This document shows positions 16,489 to 25,810 of a DNA stretch of 64,000 nt, in pieces (the stretch's first letter is position 1; each line of letters opens with the position of its first letter). The DNA is from Hydrogenophaga sp. (GTDB lineage: Bacteria; Pseudomonadota; Gammaproteobacteria; Burkholderiales; Burkholderiaceae_C). The notes beneath the pieces are model-generated. The model had not been told where the DNA came from. It saw only the letters and a program-made list of their open reading frames with translations, and ran no database searches. The position numbers were made by a program, and so were the translations under genes. The stretch is taken from positions 124,001 to 188,000 of the forward strand of contig NZ_JAILWB010000001.1 of assembly GCF_025699295.1 (NCBI RefSeq), read 5' to 3'.

Positions 16489-16608
16489 GGGAGACGAAAA
16501 CGCTGTGTGAAAGGGGCAAAGCGGGGATTGTGCCTTGGTGTAATTCCCGGGGTCGGTCGCCATGCCGGTCCCTACAATGAATTCCACATCCATCACCGAG
16601 GGGCCCGC

Positions 16609-17079
16609 ATGAGTATCACTGTCAAGATCGATCTGGGCTACGAATTCGACGTCAACGCCAAGGCCGCCGAGGTGTTCGAGGTGCTCTCCGATGTGCCCGA
16701 GTCGGTCAGCCACTTCCCCAAGGTGGAAAAGCTCACCGACCTGGGCGATGGCGTCTACCAGTGGGAGATGGAAAAAGTCGGTACCGCGCAGGTGAACATC
16801 CAGACCGTTTACGCCAGCAAGTACGTGAGCGACAAGGCGCGCGGCACGGTGAAGTGGACACCCGTCAAGGGCGTGGGCAACGCGCAGGTGGGCGGCAACT
16901 GGAAGATCGTGGACAACAAGAAGTCCACCGGCCTGACGCTGGCCATCCAGGGCCAGATCGAGGTACCCCTGCCCGGGCTGATGAAGATGGTGGTGGCGCC
17001 GGTGGTCGAGGGCGAGTTCGAGAAGCTGGTCGAGAAGTACATCGCCAACCTGATCAAGCGCTTCGGCGGCGAGGCCTGA
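16609..17079 (+). CDS. SRPBCC family protein (polyketide cyclase/START-like)
   Basis: A 156-residue protein with the SRPBCC layout: opening strand VKIDLGYEFDVNAKAAEVFEVL, the SDVPESVSHFPKVEKL loop, and a C-terminal helix EGEFEKLVEKYIANLI that closes a ligand cavity. The family binds hydrophobic ligands; the ligand here is unknown. It is divergent from ylqF. A G/C hairpin follows it. Confidence 0.85.
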   Translation: MSITVKIDLGYEFDVNAKAAEVFEVLSDVPESVSHFPKVEKLTDLGDGVYQWEMEKVGTAQVNIQTVYASKYVSDKARGTVKWTPVKGVGNAQVGGNWKIVDNKKSTGLTLAIQGQIEVPLPGLMKMVVAPVVEGEFEKLVEKYIANLIKRFGGEA

Positions 17080-17109
17080 TCGGAACACCCCCTGCCGCGC
17101 TGCGCGCGT

Positions 17110-17126
17110 CCCCCCTCAAAGGGGGG
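17110..17126. terminator. Hairpin between convergent genes
   Basis: CCCCCCT (17110-17116) and AGGGGGG (17120-17126) pair around the loop CAA, in the 100-bp gap between the SRPBCC gene and the convergent hydrolase gene. A second smaller stem (CCGGC/GCCGG) follows around 17140. It may serve as a bidirectional terminator; flanking T-runs are absent. Confidence 0.5.
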
Positions 17127-17180
17127 CGACATCTTGGGCCGGCGGAGCCGGACCCTCGGTGTCCCTGGAACAAGACCCCG

Positions 17181-18083
17181 TCAGGCGGCGAGGTGCTGCT
17201 TGAAGAACGCCAGCGTGCGCTCCCACGCCAACCGGGCCGCGGCCGCATCGAAGCGGGGCGTGGTGTCGTTGTTGAAGCCGTGCTGCGTGCCCGGGTACAG
17301 GTGCGCGGTGTAGCGCACGCCGGCCGCCTTGAGCGCTGCCTCGTAGGCGGGCCAGGCGGCGTTGATGCGGTCGTCCATGGCCGCGAAGTGGATCAGCAGC
17401 GGCGCCTTGACCTTCGCGGCGGCTTCCGCGGGCGGGTGGTTGCCGTAGAACGGCACCGCGGCCGCGAGATCGGGCAGCTCGGTGGACAGCATGTGCGCGA
17501 TGCCACCGCCATAACAGAACCCCACCACGCCGATGCGCCCGGTGCCGTCGGGCCGGGCCTTGAGCGCCGCGGCGCAGGCCAGGAAGTCCTGGCGGGTTTT
17601 GGTCTGGTCGAGCTGGGCGAACAGCGCACGGGCCTTGTCCTCGTCCCCGGGGTAGCCGCCCAGCGGCGTGAGCGCGTCGGGCGCGAAGGCCAGGTAGCCA
17701 TCGAGCGCGAGGCGCCGGGCAATGTCCTCGATGTGCGGGTTCAGGCCCCGGTTCTCGTGCACCACCAGCACGCACGGCAGCCGGCCACCCGCGGGCGCCG
17801 CCGCGGGCCAGGCGACGTAGGCCTTGATCGCCCCGTAGCCCTGCGGCGAGGGCACGTTCACCGTCTCGGTCTTCAGGCGCGTGTCGTTGGGCGGCACCAC
17901 CTGCGCGGCGGCAAAGTCCGGGCTGAGCGCGGCCAGCAGGCCGGCGGCGGTCACACCCCCAACGGCGAACTTCGAGGCACGGTCAAGAAACCCGCGCCGG
18001 TCGAGATCGCCGTGCACGTAGGCGTCGAAGAGGATCAGCAGTTCCTGGTCGAAGTCGGCGGCAGTCAGGCGGGGTGTCGTCAT
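17181..18083 (-). CDS. Dienelactone hydrolase family protein
   Basis: A 300-residue alpha/beta hydrolase. The catalytic Cys is in GVVGFCYGGGIAH, the Asp in MDDRINAAWP and the His in GTQHGFNND. An N-terminal segment (RRGFLDRASKFAVGGVTAAGLLAAL, about residues 29-53) looks like a Tat-type export or anchoring signal, as in YghX-like members, although 28 residues precede the twin Arg. Dienelactone hydrolases open lactones in aromatic degradation, but this subgroup is functionally open. Confidence 0.87.
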   Translation of the reverse strand: MTTPRLTAADFDQELLILFDAYVHGDLDRRGFLDRASKFAVGGVTAAGLLAALSPDFAAAQVVPPNDTRLKTETVNVPSPQGYGAIKAYVAWPAAAPAGGRLPCVLVVHENRGLNPHIEDIARRLALDGYLAFAPDALTPLGGYPGDEDKARALFAQLDQTKTRQDFLACAAALKARPDGTGRIGVVGFCYGGGIAHMLSTELPDLAAAVPFYGNHPPAEAAAKVKAPLLIHFAAMDDRINAAWPAYEAALKAAGVRYTAHLYPGTQHGFNNDTTPRFDAAAARLAWERTLAFFKQHLAA

Positions 18084-18170
18084 GGCGGTCTCCTTCGAAA
18101 AACCGCAGGATAGGCCCGCCGCGCAACCCCGCGCACAAGGCCCTCTGACTGGTGCGGGCTATGCGCCCGA

Positions 18171-19730
18171 TCAGGCGGTCAGGGCCGTGGCCTGCGTGCG
18201 GGGCCGCCCCAGCCGCGCGGGCGAGACGTATTCCTGGCGGTAGATCTCGAAGGGCATGGAGTCGGCCAGTTCGATGGCGCGCTGGTCCTCGATCGACTGG
18301 GCGGCCATGGCCTCGTACCGCGCCTGCTGCTTGCTGCTCCAGGGCAGGCCTAGCAGGTGCTGGTGGGTGGCCAGCGACTGCGCGCGTGCGAACGCGACGA
18401 AGGAATCGCCGTGCTGTTCGCGCATGGCCTGCAGCACGCGGGCCGAAGGCAGGGTATCGGGCTGCAGCAGCGCCTTGTGCGCCATGGCCACGGCCTCGCT
18501 GTGCGCCTGGCCCCCTTCGACAGCATCAAGCGCGGCCGCGATCGGCACCAGTTGCGCGAGCAGCTCGGTGCCCCACTGCACCAGGGGCACGCTCTGACCA
18601 CCACGCATGAGCAGCAGCCCGGGCTCGCGGCCCCGAGCGGCGGTGAGGTGCTGGTTCTGCGCGAGTTCGCGGATCTCGGCCGGCGTGTCGGGCGGGCTGT
18701 CCGAGAGCAGGCAGTGCAGCAGGAACACGTCGAGGAAGCGCAGCGTGGATGCGCCGATGCCGATCGGCTCGAAGGGGTTGAGGTCCATCAGGCGGACCTC
18801 GATGTATTCGACGCCGCGCTCGCGCAGCGCGTGCAGCGGCCGCTCGCCGGGGAAGATCACGCGCTTGGGGCGGATGGTGCCGTAGAACTCGTTCTCGATC
18901 TGCAGCAGCGTGGTGGCGAGCTGGTTGTAGTCACCGCCCGGGTTGCGGATGCCCACGGCTTCGTAGGCCGGCCAGGGCCGCGTGAGGGCGTCGTGCAGCG
19001 AGGCCGCATAGCCTTCGAGGCCGTTGTAGCTCACCGCCAGTGTGGCCTGGGCCTCGCTCTGGTAGCCGAGCCGGCCCATGCGCAGCGAGGTGCCATGCGG
19101 CATGTACAGCGTGCCGTTGCCGCCGAGTTTCTGCAGCTCGTGGTCACGGCCTTCGACGAAGGTCGAACACAGTGCCGGCGAAGCACCGAACAGCGTGAGC
19201 AGCAGGAAGGCGTGGCGGCGGAAGTTGCGGATGAGGGCGAAGTAGCCGTCGTTGTCCACGCCGGGCAGCGACCAGTTGTAGTGGATGCCCGAGATGGTCT
19301 GCATGCGCCGGCCATAGCGGTGCGCCAGGCCCATGCGGTAGACGCTCTTGGCGCGCCCGACGTTGGACGAGCCGTAGCGCCCGATCGGGATGGTTTCGTC
19401 AGGGGGCAGGCCGCAGGGCATGCTGGACGCCCACATCATTTCCTCGCCCTGGGCACGCAGGCTGCGCACGGTGTACTGGTGCACCTCGGTGAGTTCGGCC
19501 AGGCAGGCTTCGACGCTGCCATGCACACCGGTGATGAGCTCGAGCTGCGACTCGCTGTAGTCGGTGGTGATGTGCGGGTGCGTGAGCGCGCTGCCCAGCG
19601 CCGCCGGGTGGGGTGTGAGGGCCAGCCGCCCGTCGGCCTGCGAGCGCAGGCTTTCTTTTTCGAGGCCGCGACGCATGCCGCGCAGGCGCTCCCCCGTGAG
19701 GGTGGCCAGCCGTTGTTCTGGAGAGGTCAT
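18171..19730 (-). CDS. gshA: Glutamate-cysteine ligase
   Basis: A 519-residue enzyme matching the gamma-proteobacterial-type (E. coli) GshA in length and sequence: GMRRGLEKESLRSQADGRLA near the N-terminus (ATP/Mg-binding Glu cluster), TTDYSESQLELIT, SSMPCGLP, GIHYNWSLP and EVRLMDLNPF. It makes gamma-glutamylcysteine, the first and limiting step of glutathione synthesis, in the cytoplasm. It is followed at some distance by dusC's 3' end on the same strand side, with a 33-bp gap, so the two may be co-transcribed with dusC first. Confidence 0.95.
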   Translation of the reverse strand: MTSPEQRLATLTGERLRGMRRGLEKESLRSQADGRLALTPHPAALGSALTHPHITTDYSESQLELITGVHGSVEACLAELTEVHQYTVRSLRAQGEEMMWASSMPCGLPPDETIPIGRYGSSNVGRAKSVYRMGLAHRYGRRMQTISGIHYNWSLPGVDNDGYFALIRNFRRHAFLLLTLFGASPALCSTFVEGRDHELQKLGGNGTLYMPHGTSLRMGRLGYQSEAQATLAVSYNGLEGYAASLHDALTRPWPAYEAVGIRNPGGDYNQLATTLLQIENEFYGTIRPKRVIFPGERPLHALRERGVEYIEVRLMDLNPFEPIGIGASTLRFLDVFLLHCLLSDSPPDTPAEIRELAQNQHLTAARGREPGLLLMRGGQSVPLVQWGTELLAQLVPIAAALDAVEGGQAHSEAVAMAHKALLQPDTLPSARVLQAMREQHGDSFVAFARAQSLATHQHLLGLPWSSKQQARYEAMAAQSIEDQRAIELADSMPFEIYRQEYVSPARLGRPRTQATALTA

Positions 19731-19763
19731 ACAGGCGTCGTGGTTCGGGTCCGGGGCCGGAAG

Positions 19764-20768
19764 TTACCACGCCGGCGCCATTTCTGCAGGCAGCAGCGGG
19801 ATCACCTCTGTGCTAGGCATTTCAATGTCGGTTTGCGCGCGCAGCAGCCAGGCCTCGATGGCCGCGGGCTCGTGCAGCAGGCGCAGTTCATCGAACGCTG
19901 CCTGCGCCTGGGGGTAGTGCCGGCGCAGGTAGTTCAGCCACTGCTTGAGGCGGCCCGCACGATGGCGGCGCTCCACGCGCGCGCTCACCTGCTGCCAGAA
20001 CAGCTGAAACAGCGGTGGCAGCACCTTCCACGGCACGCCGCCCTGCCCCTTGATGGCCAGCGCCAGGCCAGGGTCGGTCACCATGCCGCGGCCGATCATC
20101 AGGTGCTCGCAACCGGTCACCTCGCGGCAGCGCTGTGCGTCGGCCACGGTCCAGATCTCGCCGTTGGCGATCACCGGGATGCGCAGGTGCGCGGGCAGCG
20201 AGGCGCGCACCTCGGCAAGCCGCTCCCAGTACGCGGGCGGGCGATAGCCGTGCGCCTTGGTGCGGGCGTGGATCACGAGTTCGTCGGCCCCGGCGGCGGC
20301 GATGGCGTGCGCGCACTCCTCGGCGCGCGCGTCGTCGTTGAAGCCCAGTCGCATCTTGGCCGACACCGGCACCTGCGCGGGCACGGCACGGCGCACGGCG
20401 GCGACGATGCGACCGATCAGCTCGGGCTCGTCGAGCAGCACCGCGCCGCCGCGGCTCTGGTTCACCGTCTTCGCGGGGCAGCCGAAATTCAAGTCGATGC
20501 CGTGCGGGCCCAGGCCGGCCAGGCGCTCGGCGTTCTCGGCCAGCAAGGTCGGGGCCGAGCCCAGCAACTGGGCGCGCACCGGTACACCGGCGCGCGTGCG
20601 CCCACCGTTGAGCAGTTCGGGCACCACGCGGATGAAGGCGCGCTCAGGCAACACGGTGCTGGTGACGCGGATGAACTCGCTCACGCAACGATCGATGCCA
20701 CCGGTGCGCGTGAGCACGTCGCGCAGGGTGGCGTCGAGCAATCCTTCCATGGGGGCGAGCAGCAGCAT
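19764..20768 (-). CDS. dusC: tRNA-dihydrouridine(16) synthase DusC
   Basis: A 334-residue FMN-dependent enzyme that reduces uridine in the D-loop of tRNA. It begins MLLLAPMEGLLDATLRD (FMN-binding strand), carries the catalytic Cys in GIDLNFGCPAKTVN, and has the family segments VSAKMRLGF, VIHARTKAHGY, VIANGEIW and LMIGRG. The long C-terminal helical domain (QVSARVERRHRAGRLKQWLNYL) and overall length favour DusC over DusA or DusB. Confidence 0.9.
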   Translation of the reverse strand: MLLLAPMEGLLDATLRDVLTRTGGIDRCVSEFIRVTSTVLPERAFIRVVPELLNGGRTRAGVPVRAQLLGSAPTLLAENAERLAGLGPHGIDLNFGCPAKTVNQSRGGAVLLDEPELIGRIVAAVRRAVPAQVPVSAKMRLGFNDDARAEECAHAIAAAGADELVIHARTKAHGYRPPAYWERLAEVRASLPAHLRIPVIANGEIWTVADAQRCREVTGCEHLMIGRGMVTDPGLALAIKGQGGVPWKVLPPLFQLFWQQVSARVERRHRAGRLKQWLNYLRRHYPQAQAAFDELRLLHEPAAIEAWLLRAQTDIEMPSTEVIPLLPAEMAPAW

Positions 20769-20865
20769 GGGGGTATTGTCCTTTGGCCGGACAATGCCCG
20801 GATGTTCCTGTGTTTTTCTCCGGCTGGTCCGGTCATCGGCGAGTGGAGTGCCAGCGACACCTCTG

Positions 20866-20964
20866 GCTGGTGGGGGCATGGCGCTCTGTGGAGCGAAGTC
20901 AAGGAGGAGGCGGCTCCAGCCGCCGGGGGACATGAGCGGAACAGGGCGCCGTGCGCCCACCAGT
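20866..20964. repeat. Structured intergenic inverted repeat
   Basis: CTGGTGGGGGCATGGCGC (about 20867-20884) and GCGCCGTGCGCCCACCAG (about 20946-20963) are inverted copies matching at 16 of 18 positions. Between them lies a smaller hairpin, GGCGGC (20909-20914) with GCCGCC (20919-20924). The whole can fold into one branched structure in the gap between divergent dusC and the pseudouridine synthase. It resembles a REP/BIME-like dispersed element, but copy number cannot be judged here. Confidence 0.55.
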
Positions 20965-20977
20965 TCGCGAGGTGAAC

Positions 20978-21643
20978 GTGAGCGACCTCACCGTCTTGCA
21001 CGAAGACGAAAGCATGATCGTCCTGGACAAACCCGCGGGCCTGCTGGCGGTCCCCGGCAAAGGTCCCGACAAGCAGGACTGCCTGAGCGCCCGAGCCCAG
21101 GCCCGCTGGCCCGACGCACTCGTCGTGCACCGACTCGACATGGCCACCTCCGGCCTGGTGGTGATGGCGCGCGGCCTGGCGGCACAACGTACGCTCAGCC
21201 AGGCATTCGAAACGCGCCAGGTGCACAAGCGCTACACCGCCGTCGTGGCCGGCACGCTGAACAACCCGCAACCCGACAACGCCTGGAACACCATCGACCT
21301 GCCCATCACCATCGACTGGCCCAACCGCCCACGCAGCATCGTGAGCAACGAACTGGGAAAGCCCAGCATGACACGCTGGCGCCTGGCCCCCACGCCGACC
21401 CAAAGCCCGACGGTGCACACGGGCATCGCGACGCGGGTAGAACTCGAACCCGTGACCGGGCGCACACACCAGCTGCGCGTGCACCTGCAGGCCATCGGCC
21501 ATGCGATCCTCGGTGACGCGCTGTACGCGGCGCCCGAACAACAGGCGCAGGCACCCCGGCTCCTGCTGCACGCCCACCACCTGGCGTTGCCGCACCCGCA
21601 AACGGGCGCGGCGATGCAATTCGAAAGCCCCTGTCCCTTCTGA
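20978..21643 (+). CDS. RluA family RNA pseudouridine synthase
   Basis: A 221-residue enzyme with the catalytic HRLDMATSG motif, the Asp being the nucleophile that isomerises uridine in RNA. Other family features are DKPAGLLAVPG, VHKRYTAVV and GRTHQLRVHL near the C-terminus. No S4 domain precedes the catalytic core. GTG 20978 is favoured because GAGG lies five bases upstream; GTG 20951 and 20972 are alternatives. Whether the target is rRNA or tRNA cannot be told. Confidence 0.88.
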   Translation: MSDLTVLHEDESMIVLDKPAGLLAVPGKGPDKQDCLSARAQARWPDALVVHRLDMATSGLVVMARGLAAQRTLSQAFETRQVHKRYTAVVAGTLNNPQPDNAWNTIDLPITIDWPNRPRSIVSNELGKPSMTRWRLAPTPTQSPTVHTGIATRVELEPVTGRTHQLRVHLQAIGHAILGDALYAAPEQQAQAPRLLLHAHHLALPHPQTGAAMQFESPCPF

Positions 21644-21651
21644 GAGCTTCC

Positions 21652-22434
21652 ATGCCGCAAACACCTCGACTGCATCTCACCATCCTCACCGGCGCCTCGC
21701 GCGGCATGGGCCTGGCCATGGCCATGCAACTGCTCTCACCCACGCGCGAGCTGCTGTGCATCTCGCGCCGCATCAACCCCGCGCTGGCCGACGAGGCCCA
21801 GCGGGTGGACGCGCACCTGACCCAGTGGGTGCAGGATCTGGCCGACACGACCGGTGCGGCCGCGCGCCTGCAGACCTGGCTCCAGGGACTGGACGCCGCC
21901 GCCTTCGCCAGCGCCACGCTGATCAACAACGCCGGCGTGGTGCCGCGCATCGGCCCGCTCGAACAGTGCCCGCCCGACGAACTCGCCAACGCGCTGCGCG
22001 TGGGCCTGGAAGCACCGATGCAGCTCAGCGCCGCCTTCCTGCGCGTCACCGGTGCCTGGGCGGATGCGGGATGGCGCGGCCCGCGCAAGCTGCTCAACGT
22101 CTCCTCCGGCCTGGGACGCAGTGCCATGGCCGCGCAGGCGCCCTACTGCGCCGCCAAGGCCGGCATGGACCACTTCACGCGCTGCAGCGCGCTCGACGAA
22201 GCGCAACGCGCGCACGGCGCGAAGCTGGTGTCGCTCGCGCCCGGCGTGATCGACACCGACATGCAGACCCACTTGCGCGCGGGCGACCCCGCCGCCTTTC
22301 CTGACCGCCAGCGCTTCCTGGAACTCCAGAGCAAGGGCCTGCTCACCTCACCGGAAGACGCCGCCGCGCGCGTGCTCGCCTGGCTGGATCGCCCCGACTT
22401 CGGTGCGAACCCGGTGGCGGACGTGCGCGACTGA
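21652..22434 (+). CDS. SDR family oxidoreductase
   Basis: A 260-residue Rossmann protein with the NAD(P) loop TGASRGMGLAMA (about residues 13-24), NNAG (about 91-94), and the catalytic Ser (LLNVSSGLG) and YxxxK (YCAAKAGMD, Tyr then Lys four residues later). It resembles sepiapterin-reductase-like SDRs. It starts 8 bp after the pseudouridine synthase, suggesting one transcript. The substrate is unknown. Confidence 0.88.
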   Translation: MPQTPRLHLTILTGASRGMGLAMAMQLLSPTRELLCISRRINPALADEAQRVDAHLTQWVQDLADTTGAAARLQTWLQGLDAAAFASATLINNAGVVPRIGPLEQCPPDELANALRVGLEAPMQLSAAFLRVTGAWADAGWRGPRKLLNVSSGLGRSAMAAQAPYCAAKAGMDHFTRCSALDEAQRAHGAKLVSLAPGVIDTDMQTHLRAGDPAAFPDRQRFLELQSKGLLTSPEDAAARVLAWLDRPDFGANPVADVRD

Positions 22435-22456
22435 CCACCCCCACCGGAGCATTGCC

Positions 22457-23044
22457 ATGCCCTCCACCGACCCGAGCCGCCGCCGCTTCACCCAGGCAGC
22501 CGCCTGCGGACTCGTCACGTTTCCAGCGGTGGTGCTGGCCCAGCCCGCCGGCTTCTGGACCCTGCTGCGCGAAGGTGGCTGCGTGCTGCTGATGCGCCAT
22601 GCGCAAACCGACCCCGGCGTGGGCGACCCGCCGAACTTCGAGATCGGCAATTGCAGCACCCAGCGCAACCTGAGCGCGGCCGGCCGCGAGCAGGCGCGGC
22701 GCGTGGGCGCGGCCTTCGTGCGCGAACGCGTGAAGGTCGACCAGGTGCGCTCCAGCGCCTGGTGCCGCTGCGTGGATACCGCCATGCTGGCGTTCAAGCA
22801 GAACACGGTGTGGCCGCCGATCAACTCTTTCTTTGGTTCTGACACGCGCGACGTGCAGACGCGTGCGGTGCTCGACGCGGTACAGGGCTGGCAGGCGCCG
22901 CGCAACCTGGTGCTGGTGACGCACCAGGTCAACATCACGGCGCTCACGGGCCAGGGACTGAGCATGGGCGAGATCCTGCTCACCCGTCCTGCCCGCGAAG
23001 GGAGCGGCACTCAGTTGCGCGTGCTCGCCCGCCAGACTTTCTGA
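22457..23044 (+). CDS. Histidine phosphatase family protein, Tat-exported
   Basis: A 195-residue protein with a Tat-type signal (RRRFTQAAACGLVTFPAVVLA, cut near residue 30). LLMRHAQTDPG carries the phospho-acceptor His of the RHG motif and LVTHQVNITALTG the second catalytic His. Fixed spacing and RNLSAAGREQARRVG fit the histidine phosphatase superfamily. It would act in the periplasm on an unknown phospho-ester. It follows the SDR gene by 22 bp. Confidence 0.85.
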   Translation: MPSTDPSRRRFTQAAACGLVTFPAVVLAQPAGFWTLLREGGCVLLMRHAQTDPGVGDPPNFEIGNCSTQRNLSAAGREQARRVGAAFVRERVKVDQVRSSAWCRCVDTAMLAFKQNTVWPPINSFFGSDTRDVQTRAVLDAVQGWQAPRNLVLVTHQVNITALTGQGLSMGEILLTRPAREGSGTQLRVLARQTF

Positions 23045-23116
23045 CGCAGCGCAAACCCGCGACGGGCCGGCGGGCTACGATGACGGGCATTGCCATCTAC
23101 AACAAGGAGATTCCCC

Positions 23117-24304
23117 ATGAGCAGCCGTGAAGTTTTCGTCGTCAGCGCCGTGCGCACCGCCATCGGCACCTTTGGCGGCAGCCTGAAGGACCAGCCCCCC
23201 ACCGAACTCGGTGCCCTGGTCGTGCGCGAATCGCTCGCGCGTGCCGGCGTGGACGGCATGGACGTGGGCCATGTGGTCTTCGGCCACGTCGTCAACACCG
23301 AGCCGAAAGACATGTACCTCTCGCGCGTCGCCGCCATCCACGGTGGCTGCGCCGAAGGCACGCCCGCGTTCAACGTCAACCGCCTGTGCGGCTCGGGCCT
23401 GCAGGCCATCGTCTCGGCCGCGCAGGGCATCCTGCTCGGTGACACCGACGTGGCCATCGGCGCGGGCGCCGAGTGCATGAGCCGCGCGCCGTTTGCCAGC
23501 CTCAACATGCGCTGGGGTGCGCGCATGGGCGACACCAAGATGGTGGACATGATGGTCGGCGCGCTGCACGACCCCTTCCACACCATCCACATGGGCGTGA
23601 CGGCCGAGAACATCGCCGCCAAATGGGGCATCAGCCGCGAGGACCAGGACAAGCTGGCCGTGGAAAGCCACAACCGCGCGCAGCGCGCCACCGAGGCAGG
23701 TGTGTTCAAGGACCAGATCGTCCCCGTCATCCTCAAGAGCAAAAAGGGCGACGTGGCCTGGGCCACCGACGAGCACTTCCGCCCCAACGCGACGCTGGAA
23801 GACATGGCGAAGCTCAAGCCGGTGTTCCTGAAGGAAAACGGTACCGTGACCGCGGGCAACGCCTCGGGCATCAACGACGCGGCCGCCGCCGTGGTGCTGA
23901 TGGAAGGTGCGCAGGTCAAGGCGCGGGGTGCAAAACCCCTGGCCCGCCTGGTGGCCTACGCACACGCTGGCGTGGACCCGAAATACATGGGCATCGGCCC
24001 GGTGCCCGCCACGCAGGCGGTGCTGAAAAAGGCCGGCCTGACGGTGAAGGACCTGGACGTGATCGAGGCCAACGAAGCCTTCGCCGCGCAAGCCTGCGCC
24101 GTCACGCGCGACCTCGGCCTGGACCCGGCCAAGGTCAACCCCAACGGCTCTGGCATTTCACTCGGCCACCCGATCGGCGCCACCGGCGCGCTGATCACGG
24201 TGAAGGCGGTCCACGAACTGCACCGCATCGGCGGCAAGTACGCGCTGGTGACCATGTGCATCGGTGGCGGGCAAGGTATCGCGGCGATCTTCGAGCGGGT
24301 CTGA
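23117..24304 (+). CDS. bktB: Beta-ketothiolase / acetyl-CoA acetyltransferase (BktB-type)
   Basis: A 395-residue thiolase. The nucleophilic Cys is in NVNRLCGSGLQA (about residue 90), the His in GISLGHPIGATGA and the second Cys in TMCIGGGQG. Segments such as VVSAVRTAIGTFGGSLKD and GVDPKYMGIGPVPATQ closely resemble BktB of Ralstonia eutropha, which condenses acyl-CoAs for polyhydroxyalkanoate or short-chain fatty-acid metabolism. AAGGAGA precedes the start. No phaB or phaC is adjacent. Confidence 0.9.
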   Translation: MSSREVFVVSAVRTAIGTFGGSLKDQPPTELGALVVRESLARAGVDGMDVGHVVFGHVVNTEPKDMYLSRVAAIHGGCAEGTPAFNVNRLCGSGLQAIVSAAQGILLGDTDVAIGAGAECMSRAPFASLNMRWGARMGDTKMVDMMVGALHDPFHTIHMGVTAENIAAKWGISREDQDKLAVESHNRAQRATEAGVFKDQIVPVILKSKKGDVAWATDEHFRPNATLEDMAKLKPVFLKENGTVTAGNASGINDAAAAVVLMEGAQVKARGAKPLARLVAYAHAGVDPKYMGIGPVPATQAVLKKAGLTVKDLDVIEANEAFAAQACAVTRDLGLDPAKVNPNGSGISLGHPIGATGALITVKAVHELHRIGGKYALVTMCIGGGQGIAAIFERV

Positions 24305-24414
24305 CAACCCGGCGTTGTCTGCGGCCCGGCGCGCCGCCTGCGGTCAGCGCCGGATGGCACACAGGTGGGCAGATGTGGAACCCTTGCAGGCCATGACCTG
24401 CAGGGGAGTCCAAC

Positions 24415-25752
24415 TTGTGCCACCGCCGTTTCATCCCGCCCCTCCTGGCCCTGCGCGCCGGCGCGCTGACCGGCTGGCTCGTTCTTGCAAGCGGCGTCGT
24501 TCCTGCCCAACCCCTGGAAGAACTGGCGCCGCGTTCGGTCATTGCACCGCACCAACCTCGGCCACCCAATGCCCTGTACCTGAACAACCGGCACATCGCG
24601 ACCTTCCGCACCACCCTGCTGGGCGATTCACCGACTGACCGGGTGGAACTGGCTCGCGCCGCGCTGGCATCGGCCCTGCGGACCGCTACCGTCCATGCGG
24701 TGACGCACAGCACCACGCCGGGTTCCGTGCGCTTCGAGGTGAACGGTCGCACGGTGTTCTTTCTGGTGGCCGCCGACGCGGGCACACCCCGGCCTGAGGC
24801 CGCGCTGGCGTCGGCGGCGTTCGAGGTGCGGCAACGGCTGGAGAAAGCGGTGGCGGAAGAGACCGAGCTGCATGACCGCCGGCGCATCGCATCCGACATC
24901 GCGATCTGCCTCGCAGCCAGCGTGCTTGCAGGGCTCCTGGTGCGCACGGCGCTGCTGATCCGCCGGCGCATCGGCGAGCGCTTGCTCGCTGCCCTGCGCA
25001 GCCCGCAAGCACCCGCCGGCACCATCCGCCTGGCCACCACCTTCTCCGAACACGCCCATCTCACCGGCGGGTTGCTGGCGCACGCCGTGGTCTGGACGGT
25101 CGTGCTGCTGATCCTGGACACCTGGATCACCTTCGTCCTGCTGCAGTTCGCCTGGACGCGCCCCTGGGGCGAACTGTCCTCCACCTGGTTGATGGACCTG
25201 CTGCGCCACTTCGCCCATTCCGCGGCGGCTGCGGTGCCCGGCCTGGTGGTGGCGGGCTTCATTTTCCTGATCGCACGCATGGTCTCGCGCGCCAACGCAG
25301 CCTTCATGCTGCGGGTGGAGCGGGGCCATATCGCGCTGTCCTGGCTCGACGCACACACCGCCCTGCCGACCCGGCGCCTGTGCGACGCCGTGCTCTGGCT
25401 GTTCGCCCTGGCCATGGCCTACCCCTACCTGCCCGGGTCCGGGACCAACGCGGTCAAGGCGCTGTCGGTGATGACGGGGCTGATGCTGTCGCTGGGGGCC
25501 TCCAGCGTCGTCGGGCAAGCGCTCTCGGGGATCGGCCTGATGTACTCGCGCTCACTGCGCGTGGGTCAGCACGTGAGAATTGGCGATAGCGAGGGAACGG
25601 TGGTCGCCATGGGCATGTTCACCACCCGGTTGCACACCGACGCGGGCGAGGAGGTGTGTTTGCCCAACAAGATGATCTTCGGCATGCCGATCCATTACCT
25701 GCCAACGGTGTTGAAACATGGCCTGGCCGACCCGCCAGACCACGCAGCTTGA
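24415..25752 (+). CDS. MscS-type mechanosensitive channel family protein
   Basis: A 445-residue protein with a signal-like N-terminus, a periplasmic-type segment to about residue 155, four to five membrane helices (about 160-185, 220-245, 275-300, 325-345, 350-375) and an MscS core: SLGASSVVGQALSGIGLMYSR pore-lining helix and the beta domain RVGQHVRIGDSEGTVVAMG. Such channels vent osmolytes under osmotic downshock. I take TTG 24415 because GGGGAG precedes it; no ATG or GTG gives a better start. The cytoplasmic C-domain is short. Confidence 0.82.
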   Translation: MCHRRFIPPLLALRAGALTGWLVLASGVVPAQPLEELAPRSVIAPHQPRPPNALYLNNRHIATFRTTLLGDSPTDRVELARAALASALRTATVHAVTHSTTPGSVRFEVNGRTVFFLVAADAGTPRPEAALASAAFEVRQRLEKAVAEETELHDRRRIASDIAICLAASVLAGLLVRTALLIRRRIGERLLAALRSPQAPAGTIRLATTFSEHAHLTGGLLAHAVVWTVVLLILDTWITFVLLQFAWTRPWGELSSTWLMDLLRHFAHSAAAAVPGLVVAGFIFLIARMVSRANAAFMLRVERGHIALSWLDAHTALPTRRLCDAVLWLFALAMAYPYLPGSGTNAVKALSVMTGLMLSLGASSVVGQALSGIGLMYSRSLRVGQHVRIGDSEGTVVAMGMFTTRLHTDAGEEVCLPNKMIFGMPIHYLPTVLKHGLADPPDHAA

Positions 25753-25810
25753 CACCGCACGCGCCCGACAACCTTGCGAAAAGCCAGCGCAGCGCGAACG
25801 CGTGGCGGCT

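Noticed and set aside
18357..20975. Long open plus-strand frame opposite gshA and dusC
   Set aside because: It spans two recognisable minus-strand genes and has a repetitive Arg/His/Ala composition.
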